Origin: Planctomycetaceae bacterium
Lineage (GTDB): Bacteria; Planctomycetota; Planctomycetia; Pirellulales; Pirellulaceae
Assembly: GCA_027487485.1 (NCBI GenBank)
Contig: JAIYDN010000018.1
Coordinates: 1 to 64,000 of the forward strand
Reading direction: 5' to 3'
DNA length: 64,000 bases
Under the pieces are notes generated by a model. The model was not told the origin of the DNA and searched no databases. It saw nothing but the letters and a program-made list of their open reading frames with translations. A program made the translations under genes and the position numbers. Position 1 is the stretch's first letter. The number at the start of each line of letters is the position of its first letter. Positions 52,101 to 63,670 of this stretch are shown here, one piece after another.

Positions 52101-53582
52101 ATGAGTCCTGCTATGGCACAAAAAAATCGTCGTCACTTCTTGGAACAAACTCTTTTGGCTTCTGCGGCGGCAATCGCCATGCAAAGTCGATTCGAAAACA
52201 AAATTTCCGCAGATGACCAGCTTTCGCCATCCGTTGGTCCCAACGATGTTATCCGCGTCGCCGTGGTAGGGGCTGGCGGACGAGGCCAATCCCATATCGG
52301 TGGATTTGCAGGCAACAAGGGAACCCAAGTTACACACATTTGTGATTGTGATGAACGAGCCGGGCAACAATCGTGCGAAGCGACCAAAGAAAAGCAGAAC
52401 GGCCTCCGACCAACCTGGGTCAAAGACATTCGTCGGCTCTTGGAAGACCCGTCGATTGATGTTATCAGCATCGCGACTCCGAACCACTGGCATTCCTTGG
52501 GAGCGATTTGGGCGGTGCAAGCAGGTAAGGATGTTTACGTCGAAAAGCCTGTTTCGCACAACGTGCTGGAAGGAAGACGGCTGGTTCAAACGGCTCGTAA
52601 GCACAATCGAATCGTTCAAACAGGAACTCAATCCCGTTCCAATCCGGGCATGCGCGATCTGATGGCATTTCTCCACGCCAAGGGAATCGGAGATTTGAAA
52701 ATTGCACGCGGCCTATGCTACAAACGACGTGACTCCATCGGCCCCAAGGGGAACTACGACGTGCCGAAAGAAGTGGATTATGATTTGTGGTCGGGGCCAG
52801 CTCCCATCTTGCCAATGACTCGCAAACGATTCCATTACGATTGGCACTGGCAATGGGCCTACGGCAACGGAGACCTTGGCAATCAAGGAATTCACCAAAT
52901 GGACCTGTGTCGCTGGGCACTCGGTGTCAATCAGTTGTGCGATAGAACCTTTTCGTTCGGTGGTCGATTCGGATACGAAGACGCTGGTGAAACGGCGAAC
53001 TCACAAATTGCTATCCACGACTACGGGCAACAACAAATCGTATTCGAAGTTCGGGGCCTACCTACAGAAAGCTTCAAGGAAGCCATGGTCGGGATCATCA
53101 TCGAAGGAACGAATGGGTACGCGGTTGCCACCTCCTACTCGGATGCAACGGCATTCGATCTTGAAGGCAAAGCCATTAAGTCATTCCGTGGTGGAGGTGA
53201 CGAAAAGCACTATGCAAACTTCCAAGACGCCGTAAGAAAACGAGATTACAAAATCCTAAATGCCGATATTGAAGAAGGTCATCTTTCGAGCGCCCTATGC
53301 CACCTGTCGAACATCTCACTGCAGCTAGGAACCGAAGTTGATTCGGGGGACGTCGCGGGCAAGCTTCAAGATATCGATGGACCAGAAAATGTAGTTGCTA
53401 ATTGGCAAAGAATGTCAGACCATCTCAAAGCGAACAAGGTGGACAACTACAAAGTGAAGATCGGGCCTCGATTGAAATTCGATCCGATCGCCGAAACCTT
53501 CCCGGGTAATTCCACCGCGAATTCGATGCTGACTCGAGAGTATCGACGCGGCTACGAGATTCCCAGCGAGGCCGCAGTTTAA
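52101..53582 (+). CDS. Secreted Gfo/Idh/MocA-family oxidoreductase (Tat type)
   Basis: The ATG at 52101 gives 493 residues; a longer upstream frame is not supported. The N-terminus NRRHFLEQTLLASAAA has a twin-arginine pattern, so folded export is likely. The NAD(P)-binding fold follows with VAVVGAGGRGQSHIGGF, and the catalytic-site motif EKPVSHNVLEGRRLV carries the EKP signature. The C-terminal domain contains the DWHWQWAYGNGDLGNQGIHQMD region seen in planctomycete members. These proteins oxidise sugars or act on related polyols; the substrate is unknown. It faces serS across a 46-bp gap with a stem-loop. Confidence 0.9.
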   Translation: MSPAMAQKNRRHFLEQTLLASAAAIAMQSRFENKISADDQLSPSVGPNDVIRVAVVGAGGRGQSHIGGFAGNKGTQVTHICDCDERAGQQSCEATKEKQNGLRPTWVKDIRRLLEDPSIDVISIATPNHWHSLGAIWAVQAGKDVYVEKPVSHNVLEGRRLVQTARKHNRIVQTGTQSRSNPGMRDLMAFLHAKGIGDLKIARGLCYKRRDSIGPKGNYDVPKEVDYDLWSGPAPILPMTRKRFHYDWHWQWAYGNGDLGNQGIHQMDLCRWALGVNQLCDRTFSFGGRFGYEDAGETANSQIAIHDYGQQQIVFEVRGLPTESFKEAMVGIIIEGTNGYAVATSYSDATAFDLEGKAIKSFRGGGDEKHYANFQDAVRKRDYKILNADIEEGHLSSALCHLSNISLQLGTEVDSGDVAGKLQDIDGPENVVANWQRMSDHLKANKVDNYKVKIGPRLKFDPIAETFPGNSTANSMLTREYRRGYEIPSEAAV

Positions 53583-53591
53583 TCGAGCAAA

Positions 53592-53614
53592 CCCAACGTG
53601 CCTAAAACGTTGGG
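53592..53614. terminator. Stem-loop between convergent genes
   Basis: CCCAACG (53592-53598) pairs with CGTTGGG (53608-53614) across a 9-base loop, between the stop codons of the dehydrogenase gene and serS. There is no long T-tract on either side, so intrinsic termination is only possible, not certain. Confidence 0.45.
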
Positions 53615-53628
53615 GGATCCGTTTGCAA

Positions 53629-54903
53629 CTAGCCGATAATCTCTTTACCCATCCAAGGCTGCAGAGCCTTGGGAACACGAATCCGACCATCCGCCATTTG
53701 ATGGTTCTCCATGATGGCGATGATGGCTCGGCTGATCGCGATGGCGGTCCCGTTCAGAGTGTGAACTAGGTTCGTCCCTTTTTCATTCTTGGTTCGGTAC
53801 CGAATGTTTAGTCGCCTTGCTTGGTAATCCGTACAGTTCGAGGTGCTGGTGACTTCGCCCCATTCGCCGCCCGTCCCTCGTCCAGGCATCCACGCCTCTA
53901 GATCGTACTTGCGATAGGCAGGGCCCCCCAGATCGCCTGTCGCAGTGTCGACAACGCGATAGGCCACTTCCAACTGGTCAAAAATCGAGCATTCCAGCTG
54001 CCGTAGTTCTTCATGAATCGCATCGCTTTGATCGGGAAGCGTGAAGGCAAACATTTCGATCTTGGTGAACTGATGAACTCGATAGAGCCCCTTCGATGCT
54101 CGGCCGGCCGCACCCGCTTCCGTCCGGAAGCAGTGGCTGATTCCAACCAATTTAAGCGGCAGTTTCTCCGCATCAAGCACTTGCCCAGAGTACATGCCAC
54201 CTAGTGTAATCTCGGCCGTTGCCACCAAGTTCAGGTCGGTGTTTTCGATGCTGTAGATTTGTGTCTCAGGCCCTCGTGGAATAAACCCGATGCCGTGCAA
54301 GGTTTCTGTGTTCGCAACATCGGGCGTTGAAACAGGTACAAATCCATGCTTAACCAACATCTGAACCGCGAATTGCTGTAGTGCCAGCTCTAGCAAAACG
54401 GCATCATTTTTCAGGAAATAGAATCCCGCACCAGCGACCCGCGCGCCCGACTCAAAGTCGATCATGTCATGGAGCTTGCCAAGTTCAAGATGGTCCTTGG
54501 GCTGGAAATCAAAAACAGGGATCGCGGTTTTGCCACGAGCGACTTCGAGATTGGCCTGATCATCGCTTCCAATGGGTGCGGCCGGATGAGTCATATTCGG
54601 AGCCCGCGACAAGATCGCAAGGATCTCTTTATCGAGCGCATCATGCTCCGATTGAACTTGGTCTTTGCGTTCGCGAAGCTTACGTCCTTCCTCTTTCAAG
54701 CTCTCGCGTTGCTCCGGTGTTGCCGCTCCCATTTTTCCACTAGTCGCGTTTGCTTGCCGATTGAGCTCCTCGGCCTCGTTCAATTTGGTTTTTCGAATAC
54801 GCTCCAGCTCCACAAACCTCTCGATGTCGGCATGTGCTCCGCGATGAAAGCAATTAGCCTTAACCAAATCAGCGTTTTCTAATACGAATTTGCGGTCAAG
54901 CAT
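53629..54903 (-). CDS. serS: Seryl-tRNA synthetase
   Basis: SerRS charges tRNA-Ser with serine. The start at 54903 (MLDRKFVLENADLVKANCFHRG) gives 424 residues, the usual length; the frame extends 12 residues upstream without support. The N-terminal coiled-coil arm (about 30-105) and class II motifs are present: VPVSTPDVAN (motif 1 area), HCFRTEAGAAGRASKGLYRVHQFTKIEMFAF (motif 2) and LNGTAIAISRAIIAIMENHQ (motif 3 arginine). It lies after rpoC, behind an intrinsic terminator at 54938-54985, so a separate promoter would have to lie in the short gap that follows. Confidence 0.96.
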   Translation of the reverse strand: MLDRKFVLENADLVKANCFHRGAHADIERFVELERIRKTKLNEAEELNRQANATSGKMGAATPEQRESLKEEGRKLRERKDQVQSEHDALDKEILAILSRAPNMTHPAAPIGSDDQANLEVARGKTAIPVFDFQPKDHLELGKLHDMIDFESGARVAGAGFYFLKNDAVLLELALQQFAVQMLVKHGFVPVSTPDVANTETLHGIGFIPRGPETQIYSIENTDLNLVATAEITLGGMYSGQVLDAEKLPLKLVGISHCFRTEAGAAGRASKGLYRVHQFTKIEMFAFTLPDQSDAIHEELRQLECSIFDQLEVAYRVVDTATGDLGGPAYRKYDLEAWMPGRGTGGEWGEVTSTSNCTDYQARRLNIRYRTKNEKGTNLVHTLNGTAIAISRAIIAIMENHQMADGRIRVPKALQPWMGKEIIG

Positions 54904-54937
54904 GGAAAGAACCGGTTGATAAAAGAGATCGAGATAC

Positions 54938-54985
54938 AAAAAAAGATCGGTCGGATCTGTCGTTTTGGACGGATCTGACCGATCT
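54938..54985 (-). terminator. Intrinsic terminator after rpoC
   Basis: On the minus strand an 18-bp stem with two mismatches (outer 9 bp AGATCGGTC with GACCGATCT, exact) closes a CAAAAC loop and is followed by seven T residues (54938-54944). It lies about 27 bp after the rpoC stop and about 35 bp before the serS start. Shape and orientation fit a rho-independent terminator for the rpoBC transcript. Confidence 0.85.
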
Positions 54986-55011
54986 GATTCACAAAATTAC
55001 ACCCTTGGACC

Positions 55012-58000
55012 CTAGAGCTGATCGTCCGACACGGGTGCATCATCCGAAGCAGGTGGCGGCACATCGTCGGCAACCATTTGTGGTCGAGGAGCTTCATTGA
55101 GCAATGGGAAGCTGGATTCAGCTGCTGCTGTTCCGCGGTTGACCAAGTCTTCCAATGCTTCCTTGCGGTAGCTGACTTCGGAGTCTTGGAAGACGCGGAA
55201 ACCAGTACCAGCAGGGATCAAGTGACCAAGAATCACGTTTTCCTTGAGACCTACCAATCGGTCGACCTTGCCAGCCAATGCGGCCTCGGTCAACACCTTG
55301 GTGGTTTCCTGGAAGCTGGCTGCCGAAATAAAGCTATTGCTTTGAACAGCGGCCTTGGTAATCCCGAGCAACTGAACTTCGCCGTGAGCTGGCTTCGGCT
55401 TCTTGCCCTTGGCCGGTTTTCCACCCAAAGCTTCGCACTGAGCGTTGGAGGTTTCAAAAGCTTCTTTCGGAACAATGGCACCCAGCGCAAATTCGGTGTC
55501 ACCCGGATCGCTGATCTTAAGGCACTTGGCGAGATGGTCGTTTTGTCTCTTGAATTCAAATCGATCCATCACGAGCCCCGATAGCAGGCTGGTATCGCCG
55601 GCATTGGTGATCTTAATCTTACGCAACATACGTGCGATAATGATCTCAATGTGCTTATCGTTGATTTCCACGCGTTGCAGACGATATACCTGCTGAACTT
55701 CGTGAACGAGATACTGTTGCACAGCCTCTTCGCCACTCACACGCAGAATATCGTGTGGAACCAATGGTCCTTCTACCAACGCTTGCCCGGCCTTCACGCT
55801 ATCACCTGAGTGAACCAGGAATCGCTTGCCTGGTGGTACCAAGTGTTCGGTTTCCTCACCGCTCTCGCTTCGCACGACGATCGATCGCTTACCGCGTTTA
55901 CGATCCTTCGAAATTTCAACGATCCCGTCTAGTTCTGCAACGACAGCAGGGTCCTTCGGCTTTCGAGCTTCAAAGATTTCCGTTACGCGTGGCAGACCAC
56001 CCGTGATGTCCCGAACGCCAGTTGCCTCGCGTGGCATTTCTGCCAATTCAGTACCCGCGTTGATCTTCTTGCCTTCGGTGCAATTGATCACCGCCTTATC
56101 AGGCAAGTAGTGCACGTCCAAGGCCTTGCCGTCCGCATCTTCGATCACGATCTGAGGATGGAACTTGCCCCGAGCGTCCATAATTCTTCGGCGAACGTTT
56201 CCGCTAGGATCTTTTTCCAGCTTGAACGTTTCCCCTTCGATAATATCGACGAAGACGACCTTACCACCCGCTGTCGAGAAAATTGGAATCTTGTGCGGGT
56301 TCCATTCGCACAGCTGCTGTCCCTTAACGATCTCTTGATCTTCCTGGACCGAAAGCTTCGCACCGGATGGAACATCGTAGCGTTCGATTTCTCGACCGCG
56401 TGCGTCAACAATTGCAATTTCGCAGTTCCGTGTAAGAACCACGTTATCGCCGTCGTCGTTGGTCACCAGTCGCATCTTGATGAACTTCACGATACCAGCC
56501 TTCTTCGCCTTGATATCGCTTTCTTCCATACTGGTATTCGCAGCACCACCTTGGTGGAACGTACGCATCGTCAACTGAGTACCTGGTTCACCGATACTTT
56601 GAGCAGCGATGATACCAACCGCCATACCTTCTTCGACCAACGCACCCGTACTCATGTCCATACCGTAGCAAGTACGGCAGATACCGAGCGGTGCATCGCA
56701 GGTCATCGGCGATCGCACTTGAATCCGCTCCAAGCCCATCTCTTCGATCTTGCGAGCGATATCGCGAGTGATCATCTGATTTTCTTCGACGATCTTTTCC
56801 GCAGTGATCAAGTTGACGATGTTCTGGCGACTTACGCGACCAGTAATCGAATCGGCCAAGCGAACTTCAACTTTCTCACCTCGGTAAATAACACCCTTGG
56901 TGATACTTTGCGTGGTACCACAATCGTTCATGGTGATAACCACGTTCTGAGCGACGTCGGCTAGCTTACGAGTCAAGTAACCCGAGTCAGCGGTCTTGAG
57001 AGCCGTATCGGCCAAGCCCTTTCGAGCACCGTGCGTCGAGCTAAAGTATTCCAAAACCGACAAGCCTTCACGGAAGTTCGACTTGATCGGCGCTTCGATG
57101 ATTTCACCCGTTGGCTTAGCCATCAGACCTCGCATACCGGCCAACTGGCGAATCTGCTCAATACCCCCCCGTGCACCGGAGGACGCCATCAAGAACACCG
57201 GGTTGATGTACCAATTGCCGCGGTGCGTATCGCTTTCCATCGCTTGCAACATGTCCTTCGTGATCAATTCACGAGTTGCAGTCCAAGCATCCAGCGTTTG
57301 GTTATAACGCTCTTGAGCGGTCATAACACCCTTCAGATAGTTCTTCTGGAAGGTCATAACCTTCTTGTCCGCATCGGCGATGTGCTTCACCTTGGATTCT
57401 GGCGTTACCAGGTCGTCAGCACCGAAGGACAAACCGCTTCGGGTCGACTCGCGGAAGCCAAGCTGATTCATATCATCCAACAACTTGATCGTTGGGCGAC
57501 GGCCAAGTCTTTGGTAACAGTCGCTAATAACAGCAGCCAAATCGCTACCCTTCAAGGCAATGTTGTAGAAATCCATTCCTTCAGGAAGAATGGAATTGAA
57601 CAAGATGCGCCCGTAGGTTGTTTGGATCACAGCACCGTACTTGGCATTTGGATCGTCCGACTTCAACTTGCGATTTGCAGGTAGTCGCACTTTGATCTTG
57701 GCATGCAAGTCAATAATACCTTGGTTGTGAGCATAATCGGCTTCCATCATGGTTGCGAAAACCATTCCTGCCCCGCGCAGATCGGGCAGTTCGACCGAGA
57801 TATAGTTACAACCCATAACCGTGTCCTGAGAAGGACTCATGATTGGCTTGCCATTGCTCGGTGCAAAAATATTGTGCGTGCTCATCATCAACGTATGAGC
57901 TTCCACTTGGGCCTCGATCGAAAGAGGCAAGTGAACCGCCATTTGGTCACCGTCGAAGTCAGCATTGAACCCCTTGCAAACCAACGGGTGCAAGTGAATC

Positions 58001-59328
58001 GCATTGCCTTCCACCAAAATGGGCTCGAACGCCTGAATACCCATTCGGTGCAACGTCGGAGCTCGGTTCAACAACACGGGGTGATTTCGAATCACTTGTT
58101 CGAGAATATCCCAAACTTCCTCGTCCTTTCGTTCCAGCATCTTCTTCGCAGACTTGATGGTATCGGCGTGCCCGAGTTCCTTCAGCTTTCGAATAATGAA
58201 TGGCTGATACAATTCCAAAGCGATCTTCTTGGGTAGTCCGCACTGGTGCAAACGCAAGCGAGGCCCAACCACGATGACGCTTCGAGCTGAGTAATCAACT
58301 CGCTTACCAAGAAGATTTTCTCGGAAACGACCTTGCTTACCCTTGATCATGTCTGTCAGCGACTTCAAAGGCCGGTTGCTGCTTCCCAGAACAGGGCGCT
58401 TGCAACGACCGTTGTCAAACAACGCATCCACCGATTGTTGCAACATTCGCTTTTCATTGCGGATGATCACTTCGGGAGCATTCAAATCGACCAGCTTTCG
58501 CAGACGATTGTTTCGGTTGATGATCCGTCGATAAAGATCGTTCAAGTCCGACGTCGCAAAGTTACCGCTGTCCAACAAAACCAGGGGACGCAGGTCCGGT
58601 GGAATCACCGGAATCACGTCGAGAACCATCCACTCTGGACGGTTTTCGCTGTCACGAATCGACTCCACCAACTTTAGACGATTGATCAAATCCTTCTTGC
58701 GTTGCTTGCTGTTGGTTTCTGCCAACTCAGTGCGAAGTTCTTCAGACAACTTGACCAAGTCCAAACCTTGCAGCAATTTCCGAACAGCTTCCGCACCCAT
58801 GTCGGCTTCGAAATTGTCGCCGTAGGTGGCGCGAGCTGCCCGATACTCTTCTTCGGTCAACAGCTGTTGCACTTCTAGATCGGTTGTACCAGCATTCGTA
58901 ACCACATAGTCTTGGAAGTAGATCACTTTTTCCAAGCTGGTAGTCTTCATTTCGAGAAGGTTACCAAGTCGGCTCGGCATCGCCTTGAAAAACCAGATGT
59001 GAGCCACAGGAGCAGCAAGCTCAATGTGTCCCATGCGCTTGCGACGAACGCGCGAGTGGGTCACTTTGACTCCGCATCGATCGCAAATCATTCCCTTGTA
59101 CTTCATTCCGCGGTACTTTCCGCAAGCGCATTCCCAGTCCTTTTCAGGGCCAAAGATGCGTTCGCAGAACAAGCCGTCTTTCTCAGGACGGTACGTACGG
59201 TAGTTGATCGTTTCAGGCTTTTTGACTTCGCCGAACGACCAGGAACGAATGTCTTGTGGTCTCGCAAGCGAAATCTTGACCGAGGTGTAATCGTTGACGC
59301 GATCGTAGGTGCCTTCAGCGTTGGCCAT
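55012..59328 (-). CDS. rpoC: RNA polymerase beta-prime subunit
   Basis: RpoC forms the catalytic half of RNA polymerase. The start [24 protein letters not shown] at 59328 is preceded by AGGAG (59338-59342) and gives 1438 residues; the frame runs 20 residues further upstream without support. Visible marks include the N-terminal zinc module ([22 protein letters not shown]), the catalytic NADFDGDQM, the bridge-helix and trigger-loop region ([31 protein letters not shown]) and a second zinc site ([13 protein letters not shown]). It follows rpoB by 137 bp. The C-terminal tail is acidic and Pro/Ala-rich ([18 protein letters not shown]). Confidence 0.98.
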   Translation of the reverse strand: MANAEGTYDRVNDYTSVKISLARPQDIRSWSFGEVKKPETINYRTYRPEKDGLFCERIFGPEKDWECACGKYRGMKYKGMICDRCGVKVTHSRVRRKRMGHIELAAPVAHIWFFKAMPSRLGNLLEMKTTSLEKVIYFQDYVVTNAGTTDLEVQQLLTEEEYRAARATYGDNFEADMGAEAVRKLLQGLDLVKLSEELRTELAETNSKQRKKDLINRLKLVESIRDSENRPEWMVLDVIPVIPPDLRPLVLLDSGNFATSDLNDLYRRIINRNNRLRKLVDLNAPEVIIRNEKRMLQQSVDALFDNGRCKRPVLGSSNRPLKSLTDMIKGKQGRFRENLLGKRVDYSARSVIVVGPRLRLHQCGLPKKIALELYQPFIIRKLKELGHADTIKSAKKMLERKDEEVWDILEQVIRNHPVLLNRAPTLHRMGIQAFEPILVEGNAIHLHPLVCKGFNADFDGDQMAVHLPLSIEAQVEAHTLMMSTHNIFAPSNGKPIMSPSQDTVMGCNYISVELPDLRGAGMVFATMMEADYAHNQGIIDLHAKIKVRLPANRKLKSDDPNAKYGAVIQTTYGRILFNSILPEGMDFYNIALKGSDLAAVISDCYQRLGRRPTIKLLDDMNQLGFRESTRSGLSFGADDLVTPESKVKHIADADKKVMTFQKNYLKGVMTAQERYNQTLDAWTATRELITKDMLQAMESDTHRGNWYINPVFLMASSGARGGIEQIRQLAGMRGLMAKPTGEIIEAPIKSNFREGLSVLEYFSSTHGARKGLADTALKTADSGYLTRKLADVAQNVVITMNDCGTTQSITKGVIYRGEKVEVRLADSITGRVSRQNIVNLITAEKIVEENQMITRDIARKIEEMGLERIQVRSPMTCDAPLGICRTCYGMDMSTGALVEEGMAVGIIAAQSIGEPGTQLTMRTFHQGGAANTSMEESDIKAKKAGIVKFIKMRLVTNDDGDNVVLTRNCEIAIVDARGREIERYDVPSGAKLSVQEDQEIVKGQQLCEWNPHKIPIFSTAGGKVVFVDIIEGETFKLEKDPSGNVRRRIMDARGKFHPQIVIEDADGKALDVHYLPDKAVINCTEGKKINAGTELAEMPREATGVRDITGGLPRVTEIFEARKPKDPAVVAELDGIVEISKDRKRGKRSIVVRSESGEETEHLVPPGKRFLVHSGDSVKAGQALVEGPLVPHDILRVSGEEAVQQYLVHEVQQVYRLQRVEINDKHIEIIIARMLRKIKITNAGDTSLLSGLVMDRFEFKRQNDHLAKCLKISDPGDTEFALGAIVPKEAFETSNAQCEALGGKPAKGKKPKPAHGEVQLLGITKAAVQSNSFISAASFQETTKVLTEAALAGKVDRLVGLKENVILGHLIPAGTGFRVFQDSEVSYRKEALEDLVNRGTAAAESSFPLLNEAPRPQMVADDVPPPASDDAPVSDDQL

Positions 59329-59337
59329 TACGAAAAA

Positions 59338-59342
59338 CTCCT
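59338..59342 (-). promoter_or_regulatory. Shine-Dalgarno fixing the rpoC start
   Basis: AGGAG on the minus strand, 9 bases before the ATG at 59328. It excludes the longer frame that opens at 59388. Confidence 0.7.
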
Positions 59343-59465
59343 GTGAGTGGGATGGAGAATGCTTTGTATTTGTGGGTGATGGGTCCACCCGTGTGATTAT
59401 TTATGGTTGCGACGGATCAGCCGACTCCGGCTGATCCATCCATTGGATTTCATTTTCGGCGTGAA

Positions 59466-62400
59466 TTACAGACGACGCTTTTCAAGTCGCATGTTCAACG
59501 CAAGACCGCGAATTTCGTTGGTCAAAACATCGAAACTTGCAGGTGTCCCAGCTTCGAGAGTGTTCTCACCCTTGACCATGGATTCGTAGATCTTGGTTCG
59601 CCCTTCGACGTCATCGCTCTTCACCGTAAGCAGTTCTTGCAGGATGTAAGCGGCACCGTATGCTTCCAATGCCCACACTTCCATTTCCCCGAACCGCTGT
59701 CCACCGAATCGCGCTTTACCACCTAACGGCTGTTGCGTGATCAAGGAATAAGGACCGGTGCTTCGAGCATGAACCTTATCATCAACCAAGTGGTGCAGCT
59801 TGAGCATATAGATATATCCCACGGTTGTTTCCTGCCCCATCGGCTCGCCTGTTCGGCCGTCGAACAATCGGATCTTGCCGTGACGTGGAAGTCCAGCGTT
59901 CTCAAGAGCCTCATTGACGTCCGTTTCGGTCGCACCGTCAAACACTGGAGTGATCGCTTGGAAGCCAGACTTGGCACCAGCCCATCCCAAGTGCGTTTCC
60001 AAAATCTGACCTACGTTCATCCGGCTAGGAACCCCAAGCGGGTTTAGCATGATTTGGAGCGGAGTGCCGTCTGGCAAGAATGGCATGTCTTCCACTGGCA
60101 ACACCTTGGAGATAACCCCCTTGTTGCCGTGTCGCCCTGCCATCTTATCGCCAACGCTGATAACCCGCTTGGTCGCAATGTACACTTTGACCATCTGCAA
60201 AACGCCACTTCGAAGCTCATCACCTCGCTTCATGCTGTTCAGCTGCCGATCGCGAATATCAAGCGTTTCTTCTACAGCTGGCCAAAGGTTCTTGTAAACC
60301 TTTTTGACTTCTGCATGAAGCCCCGCATCGAGCCGATTGACCAGCCGAGACAGATTGAATGTCTGAGCCTTTTCAGCGATGTACTTGGGATCTTGGCCAC
60401 CCGTCAAAGGAGTCCCGTCATCATCGGTTAGCTTCCCGCCGATAGCCTTCTCAAGCTCTTCTGCAAAGGCCGCAAAAGAGGTTGCAATCTCCTTGTTGCC
60501 TTCCGTCTCAACTCGCTTCAGCTCCTTCTCGAATTCCTTCCGCTCTTCCTCGGAAAGACTCATTCGTCGCGAGAACTTCTGGGTATCGATAACGATACCT
60601 TCAATTCCCGAGCTGACTTCTAGCGAGTCATTTTTCACATCTTCGCCAGCCCGACCGAAAATTGCATGCAACAGCTTTTCTTCCGGTGTCAGTTCGGTCT
60701 TGCTCTTTGGCGAGACTTTACCCACAAGAATATCGCCAGGCTGAACATAGGTTCCTACCTGCACAATACCAGTCTCATCTAGATTACGCAGAGCCTTTTC
60801 GCTGACGTTCGGAATGTCGCGAGTGAACTCTTCGCGACCAAGCTTCGTTTCGCGAATTTCCACATCAAACTCTTCGATGTGAATCGAGGTGTAGACGTCT
60901 TGCTTCACAAGCTCTTCGCTGATGATGATCGCATCTTCGTAGTTGTAACCATCGAACGACATGAAGCCTACCAGGACATTTCGCCCCAGAGCCAACTCAC
61001 CCAAGTGCGTCGAAGCACCGTCGGCGATGATCTGACCTTTTTCTACCTTGTCGCCCACCTGCACGATCGGACGCTGATTCAAGCAAGTTCGCTCGTTCAG
61101 ACCTTGGTACTTCTTCATGTGGTAGATGTCCGTGCCGACTTCGATCTTCATCGAATCGACATAAGTCACCTTGCCAGCCCGACGCGACCGAACCACCATG
61201 GAGCTATTCGCTGCAACTTCCTTCTCCAACCCGGTGCCAACAATCGGCGGCTCCGCGACCAGCAGCGGCACTGCTTGCCGTTGCATGTTGGATCCCATGA
61301 GAGCGCGGTTCGCATCGTCATGCTCCAAGAACGGAATGAGTCCAGCTGAAACACCGATCATTTGACTCGGTGCGATATCCATGTAGTGGACCGTCTCAGG
61401 CGTAACGATTTCGAAGTCGCTTCGGTGACGAGCAATCAAGCTTGGCCCCGATACCAACGCGCCATCCTTCACAGCCAAGTCAGCTGGGCCGATGTAAGCG
61501 TCCGATTCCTCGTCCGCACGCAACCACACAACCTCTTCAGTAACCTTGCCCTCGAGCACCTTGCGATAAGGAGTCACCAAAAACCCATACTCATCGACAC
61601 CAGCATAGATCGACAACGAACTAATCAGTCCGATGTTGGTACCTTCCGGCGTCTCAATTGGACAGATACGACCGTAGTGGGAAATGTGAACGTCGCGAAC
61701 CTCGAAACCTGCTCGCTTACGATTCAAACCACCAGGCCCCAGAGCTGACAAACGTCGTTCGTGCGTCAACTGCGACAACGGATTGGTCTGGTCGACCACC
61801 TGCGATAACTCACCACGCCCGAAGAAGTATTCGATCGCAGCACTGATACTCTTAGGATTCACCAGCGAACGCGGAGTCATATCCTCCACTTCCTTCAAAC
61901 TCATTCGCTCTTGAACGGTTCGGCGAAGCTTCAAGAACCCTTTGCGAAGCTCTTCACAAGCAAGCTCATCGATCGTTCGCAAGCGACGATTCCCCAAGTG
62001 GTCAATGTCGTCAAAGCGAGCCTCTGCTTCCGAATCAAACAAGTCGATCAGGTACCGAATCGAAGCGATAAGATCCTCGGGCCGCAAAGCCATTTCATCT
62101 TCAGCGACGCTCGTTCCCAACTTTCGATTCACTCGGAACCGACCCACGCGACCCAAACGATAACGATTGACGTCGAAGAACTTCTCATGAAACAGAACTC
62201 GAGCCTTCTCCAACGCAGGAGGATTACCCGGACGTAACCTTTGGTAAATCCTTAGCAAAGCCTCTTCGTGCGAGCTAGTATTGTCTTCAGCAAGCGAATT
62301 GAGAATGTAAGGAACCTTTGGCGCCTCCATCAACTCGATGCTCTTTACACCTACCGTGCAGATTGTCTCAGCAATCGCCTTCGAAATCTTCTGACCACCT

Positions 62401-63185
62401 TCGATAATGATCTCGCCCGCACGCTCGTGATCCGATGGATACACAACGTCATCGCCAGCGATCTTATTTTCGATTTTGGCAACACTGCGGCCGTCTGTTA
62501 TCTTCTCCGAAACGATTTCGTAGAACACCTTCAACAAATCTTGATCGGTGCTCAACTTAGGAGACATCGCACGCAACAATGTCATCACCGAGAACTTACC
62601 GCTCTGGTCGATCCGAACCGACAACGAATCTTTCTTGGTGACATTCACCTCGATCCAGCTACCACGCTCCGGAATCACTCGGCAGGAAGGCATCTTTCGC
62701 TCAGAGGTACCTTCTGTTTCTTCGACAAAGTCCACGCCAGGCGAACGGTGCAACTGACTAACTACCACTCGCTCCGCACCGTTGATGATGAACTCGCCAC
62801 CACCCAACATGATCGGAATATCACCCAAATACACTTCTTCTTCGAGCGGCTGATCTCGCTTCAAACGAAACCAAACCTTCAACGGCTTGCCGTAGGTAAG
62901 CCGCAACTGACGGCATTCTTCGGGGGTATATCTTGGCTTCCCCAATTCGTAACGCAGGTACTCCAGCGCAACCGTCTTGTCATAGCTTTCAATCGGAAAA
63001 ATTTCGCGAAACACGGACTCAAGCCCCTGATTCTTTCGCTTGTCCGACGGAATATCTTCTTGCAAAAAAGCTTCGTACGAAGCAGTCTGCAATGTCGTCA
63101 AATTAGGAATCGGAAATTGGCTACGGCCTGACCCGAAAACACGAGTTGTGGAGGTCTGTAGTCGTCGCTTGGAGGATGTTGCCAT
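59466..63185 (-). CDS. rpoB: RNA polymerase beta subunit
   Basis: RpoB forms the other half of the active centre. The 1239 residues start [42 protein letters not shown]. The rifampicin region is recognisable: [70 protein letters not shown] spans it, with the expected D, H, R and S residues (in this form Q...[20 protein letters not shown]), so no obvious resistance change is visible. The [13 protein letters not shown] catalytic loop and C-terminal [18 protein letters not shown] are intact. No ribosomal-protein gene (rplL, rplJ) precedes it in this window. Confidence 0.98.
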   Translation of the reverse strand: MATSSKRRLQTSTTRVFGSGRSQFPIPNLTTLQTASYEAFLQEDIPSDKRKNQGLESVFREIFPIESYDKTVALEYLRYELGKPRYTPEECRQLRLTYGKPLKVWFRLKRDQPLEEEVYLGDIPIMLGGGEFIINGAERVVVSQLHRSPGVDFVEETEGTSERKMPSCRVIPERGSWIEVNVTKKDSLSVRIDQSGKFSVMTLLRAMSPKLSTDQDLLKVFYEIVSEKITDGRSVAKIENKIAGDDVVYPSDHERAGEIIIEGGQKISKAIAETICTVGVKSIELMEAPKVPYILNSLAEDNTSSHEEALLRIYQRLRPGNPPALEKARVLFHEKFFDVNRYRLGRVGRFRVNRKLGTSVAEDEMALRPEDLIASIRYLIDLFDSEAEARFDDIDHLGNRRLRTIDELACEELRKGFLKLRRTVQERMSLKEVEDMTPRSLVNPKSISAAIEYFFGRGELSQVVDQTNPLSQLTHERRLSALGPGGLNRKRAGFEVRDVHISHYGRICPIETPEGTNIGLISSLSIYAGVDEYGFLVTPYRKVLEGKVTEEVVWLRADEESDAYIGPADLAVKDGALVSGPSLIARHRSDFEIVTPETVHYMDIAPSQMIGVSAGLIPFLEHDDANRALMGSNMQRQAVPLLVAEPPIVGTGLEKEVAANSSMVVRSRRAGKVTYVDSMKIEVGTDIYHMKKYQGLNERTCLNQRPIVQVGDKVEKGQIIADGASTHLGELALGRNVLVGFMSFDGYNYEDAIIISEELVKQDVYTSIHIEEFDVEIRETKLGREEFTRDIPNVSEKALRNLDETGIVQVGTYVQPGDILVGKVSPKSKTELTPEEKLLHAIFGRAGEDVKNDSLEVSSGIEGIVIDTQKFSRRMSLSEEERKEFEKELKRVETEGNKEIATSFAAFAEELEKAIGGKLTDDDGTPLTGGQDPKYIAEKAQTFNLSRLVNRLDAGLHAEVKKVYKNLWPAVEETLDIRDRQLNSMKRGDELRSGVLQMVKVYIATKRVISVGDKMAGRHGNKGVISKVLPVEDMPFLPDGTPLQIMLNPLGVPSRMNVGQILETHLGWAGAKSGFQAITPVFDGATETDVNEALENAGLPRHGKIRLFDGRTGEPMGQETTVGYIYMLKLHHLVDDKVHARSTGPYSLITQQPLGGKARFGGQRFGEMEVWALEAYGAAYILQELLTVKSDDVEGRTKIYESMVKGENTLEAGTPASFDVLTNEIRGLALNMRLEKRRL

Positions 63186-63670
63186 GGAGACTAGCTAATT
63201 CTCAAAGTGGTCTGAAGGGATTGTAAGAAGATTCAAAAAGCCGGACAAAAAAGACAGAGAATGAAGTCTCAACTTGCTTTGCCTGGCCAGAATGCACTTG
63301 CCGAAAGAGGGATTTGAACCGGAAAGAGAGAAGGGGAGGCCCCCCATCTATTCGCGCAGAAATAACAGGGATTGCCAGACCGCACCTTTGTGCGTCCACA
63401 CCCAATACGCGAAAAAACGACACGAGAAGGAGATTGAATCTGAACAACGAAGTATCCGTCCAATGCTCTCCCCCCAAATGCGCCACGATGCCTGAAAATG
63501 CAAAAAACCGCAGGTTGGTATTGCAGCCTTGCCAACAGTTCCGGTATCCACGCGAACAGTGTAGCGTTCCTCCCTTCTCTTGATAGAGGAACTAGCATCT
63601 TTTTGAAGAATTTTGCAAAAAAAGTGTTCAATGGCACTGAAGTAGCTCTGGGACTCGCCCAGACCAGACC
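63186..63670. other. Upstream region of rpoB
   Basis: These 485 bases hold no convincing gene. The minus-strand frames of 94-142 residues overlap one another in different phases and show no family features. A tRNA-3'-end-like string is found at 63299-63320. The rpoBC promoter should lie here, but I cannot place it. Confidence 0.5.
63299..63320 (-). other. Sequence resembling the 3' end of a tRNA gene
   Basis: On the minus strand GGTTCAAATCCCTCTTTCGGCA reads like a T-loop followed by an acceptor 3' strand. The 5' side of the T-stem (TCCGG) does not pair with CCCTC, and no matching acceptor 5' strand (GCCGAAA) occurs at tRNA distance. It is therefore not an intact tRNA, and may be chance or a remnant such as an attachment-site scar. 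Confidence 0.25.

Noticed and set aside
55826-63131. Several plus-strand frames of 90-290 codons across rpoC and rpoB
   Set aside because: They run antisense to highly conserved RNA polymerase genes, and their residues are only complements of the rpoB and rpoC codons.
63299-63385. Possible complete tRNA on the minus strand upstream of rpoB
   Set aside because: A T-loop-like string is present, but the T-stem does not pair and no acceptor 5' strand is at the right distance.
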